Notes under the pieces: generated by a model | Databases searched by the model: none | What the model was told of the DNA's origin: nothing | The model's input: the letters and a program-made list of their open reading frames with translations, nothing else | Assembly: GCF_027596085.1 (NCBI RefSeq) | Contig: NC_072458.1 | Coordinates: 3,292,001 to 3,356,000, forward strand | DNA from: Anoplopoma fimbria | Lineage: Eukaryota > Chordata > Actinopteri > Perciformes > Anoplopomatidae | Length of the DNA: 64,000 nucleotides | Reading direction: 5' to 3' | Made by a program: the position numbers and the translations under genes | Shown: piece after piece, positions 12,227-43,771 of the stretch | Layout: each line of letters begins with the position of its first letter | Numbering within the stretch: the first letter of the stretch is position 1

Positions 12227-12244
12227 ATGGCGAGAACCGGGTAA
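12227..12244 (+). CDS. Short upstream ORF in the cspg5 leader
   Basis: ATG GCG AGA ACC GGG TAA encodes a five-residue peptide, 112 bp before the main start codon. The ATG has G at -3 and G at +4, a favourable initiation context. The stop overlaps GTAAGA, a good splice-donor match, so an alternative reading is a 5' UTR exon ending there. Which applies depends on the real transcript. Confidence 0.35.
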   Translation: MARTG

Positions 12245-12356
12245 GATCTGAACTCTGAAGGAGCCGCTGTGAGGATTACCGTGCAGCCCCGCTCATCTGA
12301 CCGGTGTACCGGGAACCACAGTCTGCACCAGTGACTGAAAGGGGACAGACCACAGC

Positions 12357-24155
<11,799 letters not shown>

Positions 24156-24723
24156 CCTGGCCTCCACCCAGCCTAATACATTCACACGCACAAACATCTG
24201 TCTTAATCTAATCTAACCAACGGTATGTCCATCATGGCTTTAACTTTTTAATTAATGATATATAGATTATCCATCCATCTACCATCCATCCATCTTTGCA
24301 CCTTGAGAGGAGGAGCATGTCACCTGGTCTGGGTCCATGGAGCCAGGAAACTATAACTGGGACAACTCTTCATACACCACACTCTCTCAAACTCAGACAT
24401 GGATGCCCCGAAATACACAGATACAACCACGGGCAGTTGCTGCAGCCAAATATTCACACCTTCATGTAAATAATAATAATCTCTCAAAGCTCAGGTTACT
24501 GCTCACACAAGCACAAAATGAACCACTACATGTGAATATGCTCTGCTAGCATGGTGCCAACGTCAGAGACTGCTGAGGATATTGTTCATTAATGTTTCAT
24601 ATAGGTTAAGGTCATTAGAGTTAGTATAACAAATGGTTTGTATAAATGTTTTGCTATACAGTGTGTAAGATTATTTCATGTTTTCACAGGCTTTTTTGTA
24701 TGTTTTTCATGTTTCTAATCCTC

Positions 24724-24729
24724 AATAAA
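24724..24729 (+). terminator. Poly(A) signal candidate, cspg5 long form
   Basis: AATAAA 569 bp after the exon 6 stop, in an AT-rich context after TTTTCATGTTTCTAATCCTC. Plausible distal cspg5 end. Confidence 0.5.
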
Positions 24730-27700
24730 TAGATAATACAACACAGCATGCAGTATTGTATTCTAAAGATGGGAAAAGCTAAGAGGAATGAAGAGAACAC
24801 AGACTAAAAAAAGCAGCAAGACTAAGAGAAGAGAGAGGTTTTTCCATTAGTTGTTGCCAAGCGGCGAATTAAAAAGATGTGACGGACTCTGTCGCCCCCT
24901 CGTGTCCACAGCAAATACTGCAGCTCCAGGCACATTTCAGGTTTAAAGCCATCAATGAACTTATAAAAGCAGTGAATCACAGAACTCTTTTGCTAATGCT
25001 GTGACTCGTTTTTAATGGTCTGTGTATCTCTACAGTAAGAACTAGTGTATTGATTATGTAGCCTACGTGTGAGTCTAAACTGACCAAAACTTCATTAGCA
25101 GGTAACTTATCTTCAGTTGTTCAATTTACCACAGCTGATTAACGTTATCTAATTAACTCTAGCTACCATTATCAGTGCACTTTTCCCTGTTGAACCTTAT
25201 TTTGGTCGCTCGTGTATTATTAGAACAATCGTAGACAAATTGATTAATTGTTTGTACATATATGTAATAACTTAAAGTAACATTATAGACAGATATAAAT
25301 TACATTTTTGAAAAATGTGTTTAACTTGGATCAGGAAGAACAGGCACAACCAGGAATCTCCTGTTAAAATCTTTTTTTAATCAAGTGGACAGAATAATAT
25401 TTTTTTACAGGCAGGCTGCTAAAATTGTATTTAAACATTAATAAAACACATTCACAATGGCAGTAAGAGATGTTTAATTACCACGTGGGGCACTGTCACA
25501 AAACCAAACACAAAAGATACATTCTACCTTTTATTTTATGATTTTGTCTCAAAGGGAAATATGCGATTCATAGAGCAGAGATGGATGTTTTAGCAGAAAA
25601 GAACATTCAAACCTGTCAGATAAAACAGACTAACCTACTCATACTGATTTAACAAAACTGGAAGTATTCAGTCAGGATCCATCCAGTTCAAACACACAGA
25701 GATCATTGTATTTCTTTTGAATCCTTTCATAGCTTCTCTTGCCCTTTTCCCCTCATGTTGTTACTGTATTATTTATAACATGAAGGGTAGTGCTTCTACC
25801 CTCTCTGGCGTTCAGGACGTGAATGTGCTTACCTCTTGCAGAAGGCACTTCTGTTTCTTCAGGCAATTCTAATTAAACATCCAGGGCCCATTTCACACAA
25901 TGTGACCTCCTCCTCGGTGGTTAACAGCTCAAGGCTGCAGTGTCTTAACCAGCTTTTGTTCTCTGACTATTTCCTGGCTGAAAAGCACTTTCTCATTCCA
26001 GATGGATCAGGTGAAGGTGAACTTATCCTTCCTGTTGTACTCATTCATCAGAAATAGGCTGTGCTGACATGAAAAGAGGAATTGACAGGTTTTAAAGTGT
26101 GTCTGTATCTCTCAGAGACAATCAGAGCCTCTGAAGAGCCCTCCTGTCCGGCTCCACCTGCAAGGTGCTTACAGTTTGTCCTTTCCTCAATTGTCAATCT
26201 TTTAAGCCGTTGACGCATTGGGAAATGCCCCGAGCTCTTTCTAAAAGGACATGTGGTCACAGTGGGCCTAATAACGTTTCTTTTTGGAGTGACATTGAAA
26301 CTAAAATAGTACTTACTTAATTGGAAATATGATGATGATTTTCTTGGAATCTTATTTCTCTATTGGTGCATGAAATAAAAAACATTTTATTCAACATTTT
26401 AAATAACAAAACAGCTGCAATAAAGGATATGACACATATCCGTGTGTATATAGATGACCTGTCCATTCATTAAATCCATGTATAGTCACGATACATGATG
26501 CATTTTATTACATTAAAAAGCAGATTATTGTGGAACAATACCCAAATAAAGTGTCTCTCTGCAAATTTCGGTTCCTTTTATCTTAGCGGGGTCCACGTTT
26601 GGGGGTCAAGTGATGGTTGCATGACCTGATTAGAGTGCAGGTCAAAGGAATAAACAGAGACTTTTTTCACTTTCCAGGTTTCTCCTGTAAAGAGGTCTGT
26701 TGTCAAAAAACGCAACCAGATGTAGGTCAGCCTGCTCGAACAAAGTAAAAAAAAACAACTTTCAGGCTTAGTCTGTGTGTATCACAGTCAAAACTGAGAG
26801 AATATTTAGAGAAAGAGTGACGTCATACACAAATAAATTGTGAATGGGGAAAAACATGCTCATAAATTATTTTATTTTTTAATGACTTATTTATTGTCCA
26901 CATCTATTCCTTTTGTGACCAACTGAGCAGAGAGATTTTTCAGATCTTTGAAGTCCTAAACTAGCTGCCTGTATGTAGAAACTCAAAACACCACTTTTCA
27001 GAATATTCCAGCAATGTTAGACAATTTTAAAAATAGATCAGTATCACGTTATACCATGAACAATTTATGGTTATAACAAGATATTTCCACTTGATGACAT
27101 CACATCACAAGGCTATAATATGTTACTGTTTATCTTGTTATAACGTGAAACATTTCAAGTAAACATGAAACTCATGTTTGAATGAGGAAACTGTGCGCAG
27201 ACAACGGAATACTTCTGGAATATGGCTCATTTACACCATTCATGCTTGGGTTAAGACATGCCCAAGGCTGCTTAACTCCTCTGAGATGTCACCTTGTGCA
27301 ACCTCCTCTCTAACCTGCTCCACTTCTGTGTGTAGCTGTGTCTGTGTTTGTGTGTATGTGTGTGTGTGTGTGTGTGGGTGTGCTCAGCTCCTGTATAAAC
27401 CACTGAGTGGCAGCGTTGCCCCACAGTCCAACGTGCACAGCTGCTTTAGATACAGATAAGACCCCCTGGCACTTTGAAACCGCTGATCTGCATCTTCATT
27501 TGCATTCACTGTCGGTCGACTGAGGGAATGTATGCTGATTCAACATGATACCGTGATAATTGATATTGTTATCATGTAGATATCAGGATGATCTCGGATG
27601 ATCTTGGGTGTTTAAAGCTCTGCAGGGGACGAGATGAGAGCTGGGATAGTGCACAGTTGTGTGCCTGTGAGTGTGTGTGCACGAGGAATCATATGTGATC

Positions 27701-27756
27701 TTCAGTTAATGCTGAGCTGGGTTGATGAGACGATATCTCTGCATACTGTATGTGTA

Positions 27757-27759
<3 letters not shown>
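24730..27759. other. Intergenic, nothing recognised
   Basis: AT-rich sequence between cspg5 and the next microsatellite cluster. Short open frames (for example 25836-26057) lack family motifs and convincing splice context. Confidence 0.5.

Positions 27760-27838
<79 letters not shown>
27760..27838. repeat. (GT)n microsatellite
   Basis: About 39 GT units in the cspg5-mrpl3 intergenic region. Confidence 0.97.
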
Positions 27839-27916
27839 TGTATTGCCAGCTGGGAGCTACATTACTGCCTCTTTAAGTAAGGCTAAAAGTTTTTTTGCTG
27901 ACCCAAAACAGATGTA

Positions 27917-27920
<4 letters not shown>

Positions 27921-27951
<31 letters not shown>

Positions 27952-28000
27952 CTCCCTTCTGTCTTACCCCCACCTTCTCACACACACGCGCGGTGCACGT

Positions 28001-28091
<91 letters not shown>
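27921..28091. repeat. (CT)n and (CA)n microsatellites
   Basis: (CT)14 at 27921-27948, then a short spacer and about 45 CA units at 28002-28091. Confidence 0.96.
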
Positions 28092-28093
<2 letters not shown>

Positions 28094-28614
28094 TTGTCTC
28101 CTGAGATGCCTACATAGCAGACGAAGGATTTTATAATTAGTAGAATAGCCTTCCCACACAATGCAGTGAATTTACTTTATTTTCAAACAAAGCCCAATTT
28201 GATTTTAATCAAAGCGTTGATTCATCCGTTTGTTTACTTTCATAAGCAAAAGCAATATTAAACATATTTTCTGCCTAATCTGAAATAATGACTATAATAA
28301 TCCATAAAATCTGGACAATATGATTTTTAGACTTTATTTATCTAATGTTCATCCTCAACAGAAACATTAACTACATTTGTATGTATTTGTGTATGTTTTG
28401 TTATGTAAGTTTTTATGTTTTCATGCTTCTTAATGTATTTTACGCTCCACAATATTAAGAGTCTCCCGCCCACTCAATGTCTCTCTCTCTCTTTTGTTGT
28501 TGCTTTTGTGTCCGCTCCTCTCTATGAGTCAGGCTAAATGGCTTTCTATTCAGTAGTGAGAAATGTCATCACTTTGTTGCAAAGGTGTTTGCAAAGGAAA
28601 AGTGTGTACTTTGT

Positions 28615-28940
28615 AAAGGGTAACTCCACCCAAATCTCAGAAACTAATATTCCCATTTACACATCTTGCCATGCAAATAGTTTGGGTTTTATTCATCTTG
28701 ACTGGTTCAAATGTCATTTTTTTATTATTATTATTATTATATTTTATCTCCATTGATTTCCTTTGAGTTTACCTGCATACCTAGGTACCACTATGTGTTG
28801 TATATGTATGTGTGTGATTTAGGTCTGGTGATTTTCTATACCTTTCTATTGTCAACAAATCCCATGAAATGACCAAAAATGTAGTTGTTGTCTAAAATCC
28901 ATTAACAACAATGAGTCACATGACGTGTTCTTTTATCACG
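28615..28940. repeat. Possible diverged dispersed repeat
   Basis: Starts AAGGGTAACTCCACCCAAAT and carries short motifs that recall low-copy teleost interspersed elements. Ends are unclear and no terminal repeats are visible. Confidence 0.3.
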
Positions 28941-29757
28941 ATGAACATGGGGACTGTAGTTTATTTTGAGTCAATGCCACACGCACCATCCTGCTTCTGT
29001 AAATACCCACTTACACACCAAATGCCCATTAATCCGCAGCTGAAAATAGCCCCCAACAAATTCACTATTTACTTCTGTTGGAGTGCCTAGCTGGTTTAAA
29101 AATAACTACACAGATTAACCTGCTCCCAGAGTGTCAAATGTCAGACAGGAAGAGCAGTTAACTCCTCTCAAAGTCTTCTCTCCCTCCTTCCCCTCCTTTT
29201 CTTCTGCTTCTTCTCCTCCTTGTGCTGCTGTCATTTAGGTTTTCACCCGCGGTAACATCCCTCTCTCATTTTGACCCCCCTCCTTTCAGCCTCCTCCCCT
29301 GGCTTCCATATTGATTTACTTGGTATCCCGTCGTCACATTCTTGCGGTGAAGGTTTCCGGCTGAAAACCGCTGACATTTACCTCCCAGTCACCGCACGGC
29401 TCATTTAAACCCCACAACACAGTGCACTAGCTTTTACAGTTCATGCTGGGAAAGTTAAAGGATGATTGCAGACATTTTGAACATCCAATGGTGTAATGAA
29501 CCACTTTGCTATATCTGAGAAGTGTGAGTCAAAGGCCTGAATATTTTTGGTAAACAACTATGGTCACGTTGGTGTTTGTTCCCAAACTTCGCCTTCTCCT
29601 TGTTCCCCGTTTTCATGCCGACTCTACCTTTCATTCCTCCCTTGGCCCTTGTTACCATGGAGATGTCTCAGCCCTAAGGTGGACTTTAATTGAGAGTTAA
29701 GAGGGAGACAATGAAAGGCAGTGAGAAATACTTTTTTTTAAGGTCAAATAAGAAGAG
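28941..29757. other. Intergenic, nothing recognised
   Basis: No exon, RNA gene or repeat family was recognised on either strand in this stretch. Confidence 0.5.
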
Positions 29758-29881
<124 letters not shown>

Positions 29882-30890
29882 CATATCTGAGGGCAGGATA
29901 GGAACACCTGTGGAGAGGTAAGTGGGAACCCAAAGGCTGCACCCTGCTTTCACCCAGTGGTGCTGGAAGGAAGGAACCCAAATTTACCAACAAGGGTGGG
30001 AGGCATTACACACACCGCACACACCGCACACACAAGCAGACACATGCTCATGAGACGCAGGTGTGCACAATTGGGAGGGGCTCTTACCACAGCAGGACCA
30101 CCGGCAGTGAGGCTTAGAGCGATGTGCTGTGATTGTTGTTAATGTGAAAATACAAGCAGGGTTCGTCTCTCTTTTCCCTCCTAGACCTGAAAAAGCCTCT
30201 TATTGGATTAAATTTTAACAAAGAACATCATTCAAATATCTGTACTTAAGAATCACTTCATCTCCATCGAGCTGTGGAAGCTTGAAGAAAATGTATGTCA
30301 ATAATTTAAGGGTTTGAGTTGACAATGCATGTTCTGTGCCTTGATAGAAAGAAAACATCATGCAATACATGATGCAGTGCAAGAGCTCGAGATGGAACAA
30401 TCAGTGGCTCTATTATAAACTTCAAATGTCACTAAGAAGCCTCTGTTTGCCGACTGTGATTGTATTGAGTCTAATAAAATAACTTCATATTCTCTTTCTG
30501 GTGAGAAGATTAATCCTCATATTAATTGACTTGAGAGCTTATATAAATACGTTATAATTCCATTGCCTGCTGATGCTGAAGTCGGTGTGAAATTGCATTA
30601 ACATTCTCTCATTTCCCTCTTCTCTCCTGTTTAGTGACTCGCTCCCGTCACCACTGACTGTTACGAGTGGCTCTCTGACTGAGCGAGTTAATGTGTTCAA
30701 GAGCCAGCTGTCCCTCAAATAACACACTCAATAATTCATATTGCACAAACACACACATGCTGATCTGTGAATATGTGTGTGTGAGTTAGTGTGTGTGTGT
30801 GTGTTGAGATGCAGGTCACTTCAACACTTTTTGTGTAAGCTCAGCAAAGGAAGTAGCAGCATAAGTGCTGATAAGTCGAGGGAATAAAAC
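29882..30890. other. Intergenic, nothing recognised
   Basis: Between two CA/TG microsatellites; includes short CACACCG repeats near 30010. No exon was recognised. Confidence 0.5.
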
Positions 30891-30891
30891 A

Positions 30892-30964
<73 letters not shown>
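30891..30964. repeat. (TG)n microsatellite
   Basis: About 36 TG units. Confidence 0.97.
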
Positions 30965-30966
<2 letters not shown>

Positions 30967-31439
30967 TCACAGAAGGTGTATGTGTGCAGAGCAATAGGGA
31001 TGGAGGCTGTGTATGTGTGTTTGTCCTCTTTACTAATGGAAATCTGATCTCTCCCGAGTTTACCCAGCAGAGGTAGAGAAGTAGATCCATCATGTCAGAC
31101 TGAGGTAACAATCCCACGGCGACCTTCCCTCAAACGCTCCAAGTTATTTCTCCCCAAAATGTTTACATTGAGCCAAAACCTTTCCCTTCTCTTTAATTTA
31201 CAAACGCAAATGCATTCAGGGATCAGTTATCAGACAGTTTGACAGAGAAGAGCGCACTTAAATATGAAGATATACACTTAATGATCTAGATTTGTTTTGA
31301 ATCTTGTCTTATAGGCAAGAAAAAAGTCTTCATAAGCACATTGAAAGTCTTTCATGTCTCTGAATGCTGACCATTAAAAGTGCACACTATTTGGCAGTTT
31401 TTATTCTTTCCAAGCTGTAGTTGTTTTGTTGTATATTAG

Positions 31440-31815
31440 TAAGTGCTAAAGGTACAATTTGTAGATCTTTTGGTAGTAATGGAGTATATTGTTCATAACT
31501 AGGTTTTCATTAGTGTATGATCACCGTAGAATGAGCCCCTTCCCATCTTCATAGGAAACGCGTCCTCTTCACAGTCCCCCATGTTGCACTGCGTTTTTTC
31601 TATATTAGCTCAGAACGGACAAACCAAACACTCTAGCGAGAACCTTTTGCTTTACGCTACTGCTCATGTTACCGTAGTTCTCCGACAAGCTTGAGAAACT
31701 GTGGTTACATGAGCCGCAGAGTGCAAAACTGTGGTACTGCAAGACACCGTCTGACTTCTATTACTCTATTGAGTATGGCCTCTTAGCCAAGCGAATGGTG
31801 TTACCACGGTTCTAA
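31440..31815 (+). repeat. Dispersed teleost repeat copy A (non-autonomous DNA-element-like)
   Basis: Contains GGTACAATTTGTAGATCTTT, TAATGGAGTATATTGTTCAT, TAGGTTTTCATTAGTGTATG, AGAACGGACAAACCAAACAC, CCGTAGTTCTCCGACA and GACTTCTATTACTCT. I recognise this succession of motifs from an abundant interspersed element of percomorph fish. No coding capacity. Confidence 0.65.
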
Positions 31816-31822
31816 ACACACT

Positions 31823-32092
31823 GTCAATTAATTGATCAGTTGATCATCTGAAAATGTATTTGCAACAATTTTGATAGTCGATAAAATTGATCACCCAAAA
31901 ATTCCAACCTCTCAAATGTGAGTAATTGCTGGTTTTCTTGTTGGACAAACAAACAAAGAAAAGCATTTACAAAACGTCAACTTGGGCTATTGGAACTTGT
32001 GAAAGGCATTTTCTCCTTCTTTCTAACAATTTGTAGATCTAATGATTAACCAATTAATCACTAAGAAAATAATCCACAGATTCATCAATCAT
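31823..32092 (+). repeat. Dispersed teleost repeat copy B (TTAATTGATTAGTTGATC type)
   Basis: Contains CAATTAATTGATCAGTTGAT, TCTCAAATGTGAGTAATTGC, TTGGACAAACAAACAAAG, ACGTCAACTTGGGCTATTGG and AACCAATTAATCACTAAG, a repeat common in teleosts. Lies immediately after copy A, so the two may be nested or adjacent insertions. Confidence 0.65.
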
Positions 32093-33661
32093 GAGACCAA
32101 GCATTCAATGTTCATTTAGGGACCCAATTAGTCATATCAAGAGGCTAATAGCGAAAATGGGTTTTCAAAATCATCTCAAATACGCATCTCTGATTTTCAC
32201 AGTTCACACAGCTGCGGTCTGGAAGGGAGATTTAAGCAGGTTAGTCTGAAGGCCAGGTCAAATGTTTTGGCCTTATGACCTTGACATCAGTGTTTGACAG
32301 CACTGTTGTGGGTAAACCAGTGATGACAGTGGAGTAACTGATATCAAAGCACATTTATTGATCCCTCTAAATACATTATTATACACCATAGATACTGTAC
32401 TTGAATCCATCCAAATTTTCCAGGTGTTTTTTTTCTTCTTTAATCAGGTCATTAGTTAAAAATAGTGGAATGACACACTAAAAACTGACTGACTTGCTGT
32501 TCTTTTACCATCCAAGCACACAGTCACACCAGGCTGGAGTTCATCTTCTCCTCTTTCTGCTCTGCTGCTTTAACAGGCAGCGAACCCCAAACCCTCCCTC
32601 CCCTCTCTCCCCTCGTCCACCCCCACAAGAGCCTGATGGTGTGCAGGCTCCACAGAGCAGGACTTTCAAACGATATCATTACCATTTCAAAGAAACCTGC
32701 CGCTGCGTTATGGACCTACAAGCTGTGGCATGTTATATGGAGCGGGTCGTTGTTTGCCACAAACTAAATCACCTCCTTACGTATTTTTTATCCAAACGAC
32801 AACCAACTGCTGTATGTCACGCATTTCTCCTGTGAGGAGTCACTACCACTTGTTTCAAACAAAAGCCTTGTTTTTGCTGCTGTCTTTAACATGGCTGATA
32901 TACAGCAGAGACCAACAGAGAGAGGGGCTGAATCACATGCAGGCGTCTGAGGATGCACTTACACTAAACAAGACTCTAACGAGGATATGATTCTTATTTT
33001 ATTATTTCTTGCACAAAAGAAAGAGGAGGGGTCCCACACAGTGCAGGACATAATCCGCCAGCCCACCAGCTTGAGGCATTCTTATTTTAATACTGCTAAA
33101 CACAAACACACAGACTTAAGCGCCCAGCAGTTCCTGCTGCAACATTAATGCCCTCATTTATCCTCTTGTGCACACAAATGTCAACCTTTGTCATGCAGCC
33201 TCCATCCCTGCCTCTCCTTTTCTCCCCCCTTTTGTCACCCTCCACACCTTCACCAACAGCCTCTCCCACCCTTCCATTTCTCCTTTGTGTTTGCCTCCAT
33301 AACTTCTATCACATTCATTCCTCCATCCCTACCAACACTAGATCCTTTCCCTCCTGTTTGTATTCCTCTCTCTGCTTTGTGCAACTCATTGTAACCAGCT
33401 CGCTCTCACCCCCCCTTATCCTGCACCCCTGCATAGATATTGCACATTTCTCCACCACATCTGCCTCTCTCGTTTTGTTTCAGTCCTTTTTTCTTCTTCT
33501 CTCTCTGCTTGGGGATCCTCTAGTGACATCATCACTCCGACAGTTACCATGGTTTCGGGGGGAAAGGGAACGTAATAAATGTTAAAATCAAACAGACAGG
33601 CTCTGTGCTGTTGCATCTCACACTAAAAAAAACTAGAGGGCACAGATCAAAGCAATTACTC
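32093..33661. other. Intergenic, nothing recognised
   Basis: Pyrimidine-rich in places (33150-33500). Short open frames at 32494-32990 and 33148-33585 are low complexity and carry no recognisable domain. Confidence 0.5.
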
Positions 33662-33667
33662 TTTATT
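33662..33667 (-). terminator. Poly(A) signal candidate, mrpl3
   Basis: TTTATT on the plus strand (AATAAA on the minus strand), about 90 bp after the mrpl3 stop codon. Good position for the 3' end. Confidence 0.65.
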
Positions 33668-33756
33668 ACAAGATCCAGACATGGTTTGTGGGTTTAGATG
33701 AAAACAAGACATTTGTGTGTGTGCGTGTGTGTGTGTTTGTTTGTTTGTGTGGGTGG

Positions 33757-40696
<6,940 letters not shown>

Positions 40697-41861
40697 TGTG
40701 CTCTTTTATGTGCACACTTACATATAAATATTAAAAAGACTACACAAAATCTAGAGGTGCTTGAGGTCTCACAACATACGCGACCATGCCTTCGTCCTGT
40801 TCTAAAGTCACCCTGACTGTTTCCGGTACGTCACCAAAACAGTTCCGCTGCACAGAGGGTCATGAGAATGGTTCCGCACAACTCATTTATTTTATTTTAT
40901 GATCTGATATTTAAAAACGCAATTGTTTTTTTTTTTTACAGTTATGTACAGCTTCATGTTTCTTAAGGTTTGATACAAATAACCCAACAGAAACGAAACT
41001 AAATGCTGAATTTCAAAGTTCCTTTTTGACCTTGGAAACAACAATTGACATTTTCACCTAAAGGTCAACTCAATAGTTTTGGAGCTGGATTTTGCTGTTG
41101 ATGTTGATGTTTTCCATTTCCATTTTTGAGTTCTAAACATTGCATAAAATAATAAAGAACAAAGATAAATAAAACAAATAAGCATGTATTGTATATATAT
41201 TGTATTGTATTTTGAAAGGCATCAAGTAAAACACTGATTCTGGGTTTCTTGATGTCTCGGGAATTTTAACTACAAACTATGTAAAATATGAGACTTGTTT
41301 TTAAATGAATCATTAGTATTATTGACTTATAGTCCCAGGTTATTGTGTTAAATATAAAAAATATAGCTTTAGATAATGATCTTAGATTTTATAATAGCCC
41401 AGAAAAGAATAATATAGAAGGTACAATATTGCTCCTTTTCGGTGGTTTCTCCCAGCCTTTATACAACTGATCCACTCTGTGTCTCTCTGATGTTGTTGGT
41501 CTCTGAAAGAGATATCAGGCTGCTCCTCTGTTGAATACTGATCTGACTTTTAGAGACCGAGGCACGTATGGAGTGTACTCCTAGGGCTGCACAACTTTGG
41601 TTTGCCCTAATTAACTATATGGAGATTTGTGAGATAATATATTCTTGTATTTTAATTTCTGTCTGGGAGACGTAGAGAGAGTGGAAGAGAGATGTTGTGG
41701 ATTAAGGTGTCAGGAACCAGCACTCCACAATACTTGAAACTGCCACACACACAAATAACGGTGTCAACTCACAGGGCTGTCCATAAGAGACAGAGAGAGA
41801 GGTATGTGATATCTAACCGCAGTGGAGGTTTTTTGATTTATGGCACTTGGGTACACATATT
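40697..41861. other. mrpl3 upstream region; no gene
   Basis: Contains the mrpl3 promoter, which cannot be delimited by eye (no TATA box obvious), then AT-rich sequence up to the Tc1 element. No other exon was recognised. Confidence 0.45.
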
Positions 41862-43470
41862 TACAGTGGGGCAAAAAAGTATTTAGTCAGCCACCAATTG
41901 TGCAAGTTCTCCCACTTACAAAGATGAGAGAGGCCTGTATATTTTCATCATAGGTATACCTAAACTATGAGAGACAAAATGAGAAAAAAAATTCCTGAAA
42001 ATCACATTGTCTGATTTTTAAAGAATATATTTGCAAATTATGGTGGAAAATAAGTATTTGGTCAATAACAAAAGTTCATCTCAATACTTTGTTATATACC
42101 CTTTGTTGGCAATGACAGAGGTCAAACGTTTTCTGTAAGTCTTCACAAGCTTTTCACACACTGTTGCTGGTATTTTGGCCCATTCCTCCATGCAGATCTC
42201 CTCTAGAGCAGTGATGTTTTGGGGCTGTCGCTGGGCAACACGGACTTTCAACTCCCTCCACAGATTTTCTATGGGGTTGAGATCTGGAGACTGGCTAGGC
42301 CACTCCAGGACCTTGAAATGCTTCTTACGAAGCCACTCCTTCGTTGCCCGGGCGGTGTGTTTGGGATCATTGTCATGCTGAAAGACCCAGCCACGTTTCA
42401 TCTTCAATGCCCTTGCTGATGGAAGGAGGTTTTCACTCAAAATCTCACGATACATGGCCCCATTCATTCTTTCCTTTACACGGATCAGTCGTCCTGGTCC
42501 CCTTGCAGAAAAACAGCCCCAAAGCATGATGTTTCCACCCCCATGCTTCACAGTAGGTATGGTGTTCTTTGGATGCAACTCGGCATTCTTTCTCCTCCAA
42601 ACACGACGAGTTGAGTTTTTACCAAAAAGTTCTATTTTGGTTTCATCTGACCATATGACATTCTCCCAATCCTCTTCTGGATCATCCAAATGCTCTCCAG
42701 CAAACTTCAGACGGGCCTGGACATGTACTGGCTTAAGCAGGGGGACACGTCTGGCACTGCAGGATTTGAGTCCCTGGCGGCGTAGTGTGTTACTGATGGT
42801 AGCCTTTGTTACTTTGGTCCCAGCTCTCTGCAGGTCATTCACTAGGTCCCCCGTGTGGTTCTGGGACTTTTGTTCACCGTTCTTGTGATCATTTTGGCCC
42901 CACGGGGTGAGATCTTGCGTGGAGCCCCAGATCGAGGGAGATTATCAGTGGTCTTGTATGTCTTCCATTTTCTAATAATTGCTCCCACAGTTGATTTCTT
43001 CACACCAAGCTGCTTACCTATTGCAGATTCAGTCTTCCCAGCCTGGTGCAGGTCTACAATTTTGTTTCTGGTGTCCTTTGACAGCTCTTTGGTCTTGGCC
43101 ATAGTGGAGTTTGGAGTGTGACTGTTTGAGGTTGTGGACAGGTGTCTTTTATACTGATAACAAGTTCAAACAGGTGCCATTAATACAGGTAACGAGTGGA
43201 GGACAGAGGAGCCTCTTAAAGAAGAAGTTACAGGTCTGTGAGAGCCAGAAATCTTGCTTGTTTGTAGGTGACCAAATACTTATTTTACCGAGGAATTTAC
43301 CAATTAATTCATTAAAAATCCTACAATGTGATTTCCTGGATTCTTTCCCCCCATTCTGTCTCTCATAGTTGAAGTGTACCTATGATGAAAAGTACAGGCG
43401 TCTCTCATCTTTTTAAGTGGGAGAACTTGCACAATTGGTGGCTGACTAAATACTTTTTTGCCCCACTGTA
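41862..43470 (-). mobile_element. Tc1/mariner-family DNA transposon, nearly full length
   Basis: A ~1.6-kb element bounded by TA target dinucleotides (41862-41863 and 43469-43470). Both ends start CAGTGGGGCAAAAAAGTATT in inverted orientation, and similarity continues for about 220 bp, with a second related block (AAATAAGTATTTGGTCA) near the inner end. This long inverted repeat with internal repeats is typical of fish Tc1-like elements. The transposase gene is on the minus strand and is interrupted by one frameshift. The element sits between the 3' end of cpne4 and the 5' end of mrpl3, so it disrupts neither coding region. Confidence 0.95.
42081..43102 (-). pseudogene. Tc1-like transposase with a single frameshift
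   Basis: Two minus-strand frames together cover a whole ~340-aa transposase. The first, 42842-43102, begins [20 protein letters not shown] and holds the paired helix-turn-helix DNA-binding region ([18 protein letters not shown]). The second, 42081-42842, holds the DD34E catalytic core: D in WSDETK, D in [10 protein letters not shown] and E in PIENLWREL. They break at a run of five C on the plus strand (42848-42852), where one missing base explains the switch; beyond the break the first frame meets TAG. All catalytic residues are present, so the copy looks young. It could be a sequencing or assembly error in a homopolymer, or a genuine inactivating deletion. Confidence 0.93.
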
Positions 43471-43544
43471 TGTACCCACAACATTATTAATAGAACCATG
43501 CACACAAACATCGGATCACACCAAATTGAGAAAACCAAAGTGTC

Positions 43545-43550
43545 TTTATT
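43545..43550 (-). terminator. Poly(A) signal candidate, cpne4 (distal)
   Basis: AATAAA on the minus strand, 75 bp from the Tc1 end and about 810 bp after the cpne4 stop. Confidence 0.35.
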
Positions 43551-43771
43551 ATAATCAACATGCAGAATACAGGAAAAAACGGTTTTCAACTCACAGATGA
43601 GTGTCTACCACAAACGCTTTGCTAACCTCTCAAAACTCTTTACAATGTAAGAAGGTTATTAAGAAATTATTACAATTATTAAGTTGTTCATTTCCATTTA
43701 GCAAAATCTCAAACAAATCTGTAGAAAAGAACCCAAGACAACCCTGAATGTCACTCGAATGACAGAGATAC

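Larger units (their letters stand above)
12042..12356 (+). promoter_or_regulatory. cspg5: Presumed cspg5 core promoter and 5' UTR
   Basis: The 315 bp between the minisatellite and the cspg5 start codon is GC-richer than its surroundings. It holds a (GA)n tract at 12131-12183 joined to a (CA)n tract at 12184-12202. No clear TATA box is seen. The transcription start cannot be placed by eye. Because the minisatellite ends at 12041, any core promoter is either squeezed into about 300 bp, overlaps the array, or belongs to a more distal 5' exon. Confidence 0.45.

Noticed and set aside
25836..26260. Overlapping short open frames in the intergenic region
   Set aside because: No recognisable domain, no splice support on either strand, AT-rich surroundings.
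32494..33585. Open frames of 113 and 145 codons between cspg5 and mrpl3
   Set aside because: Pro/Ser/Leu-rich translations of pyrimidine-rich DNA, with no family motif and no conserved-looking splice sites.
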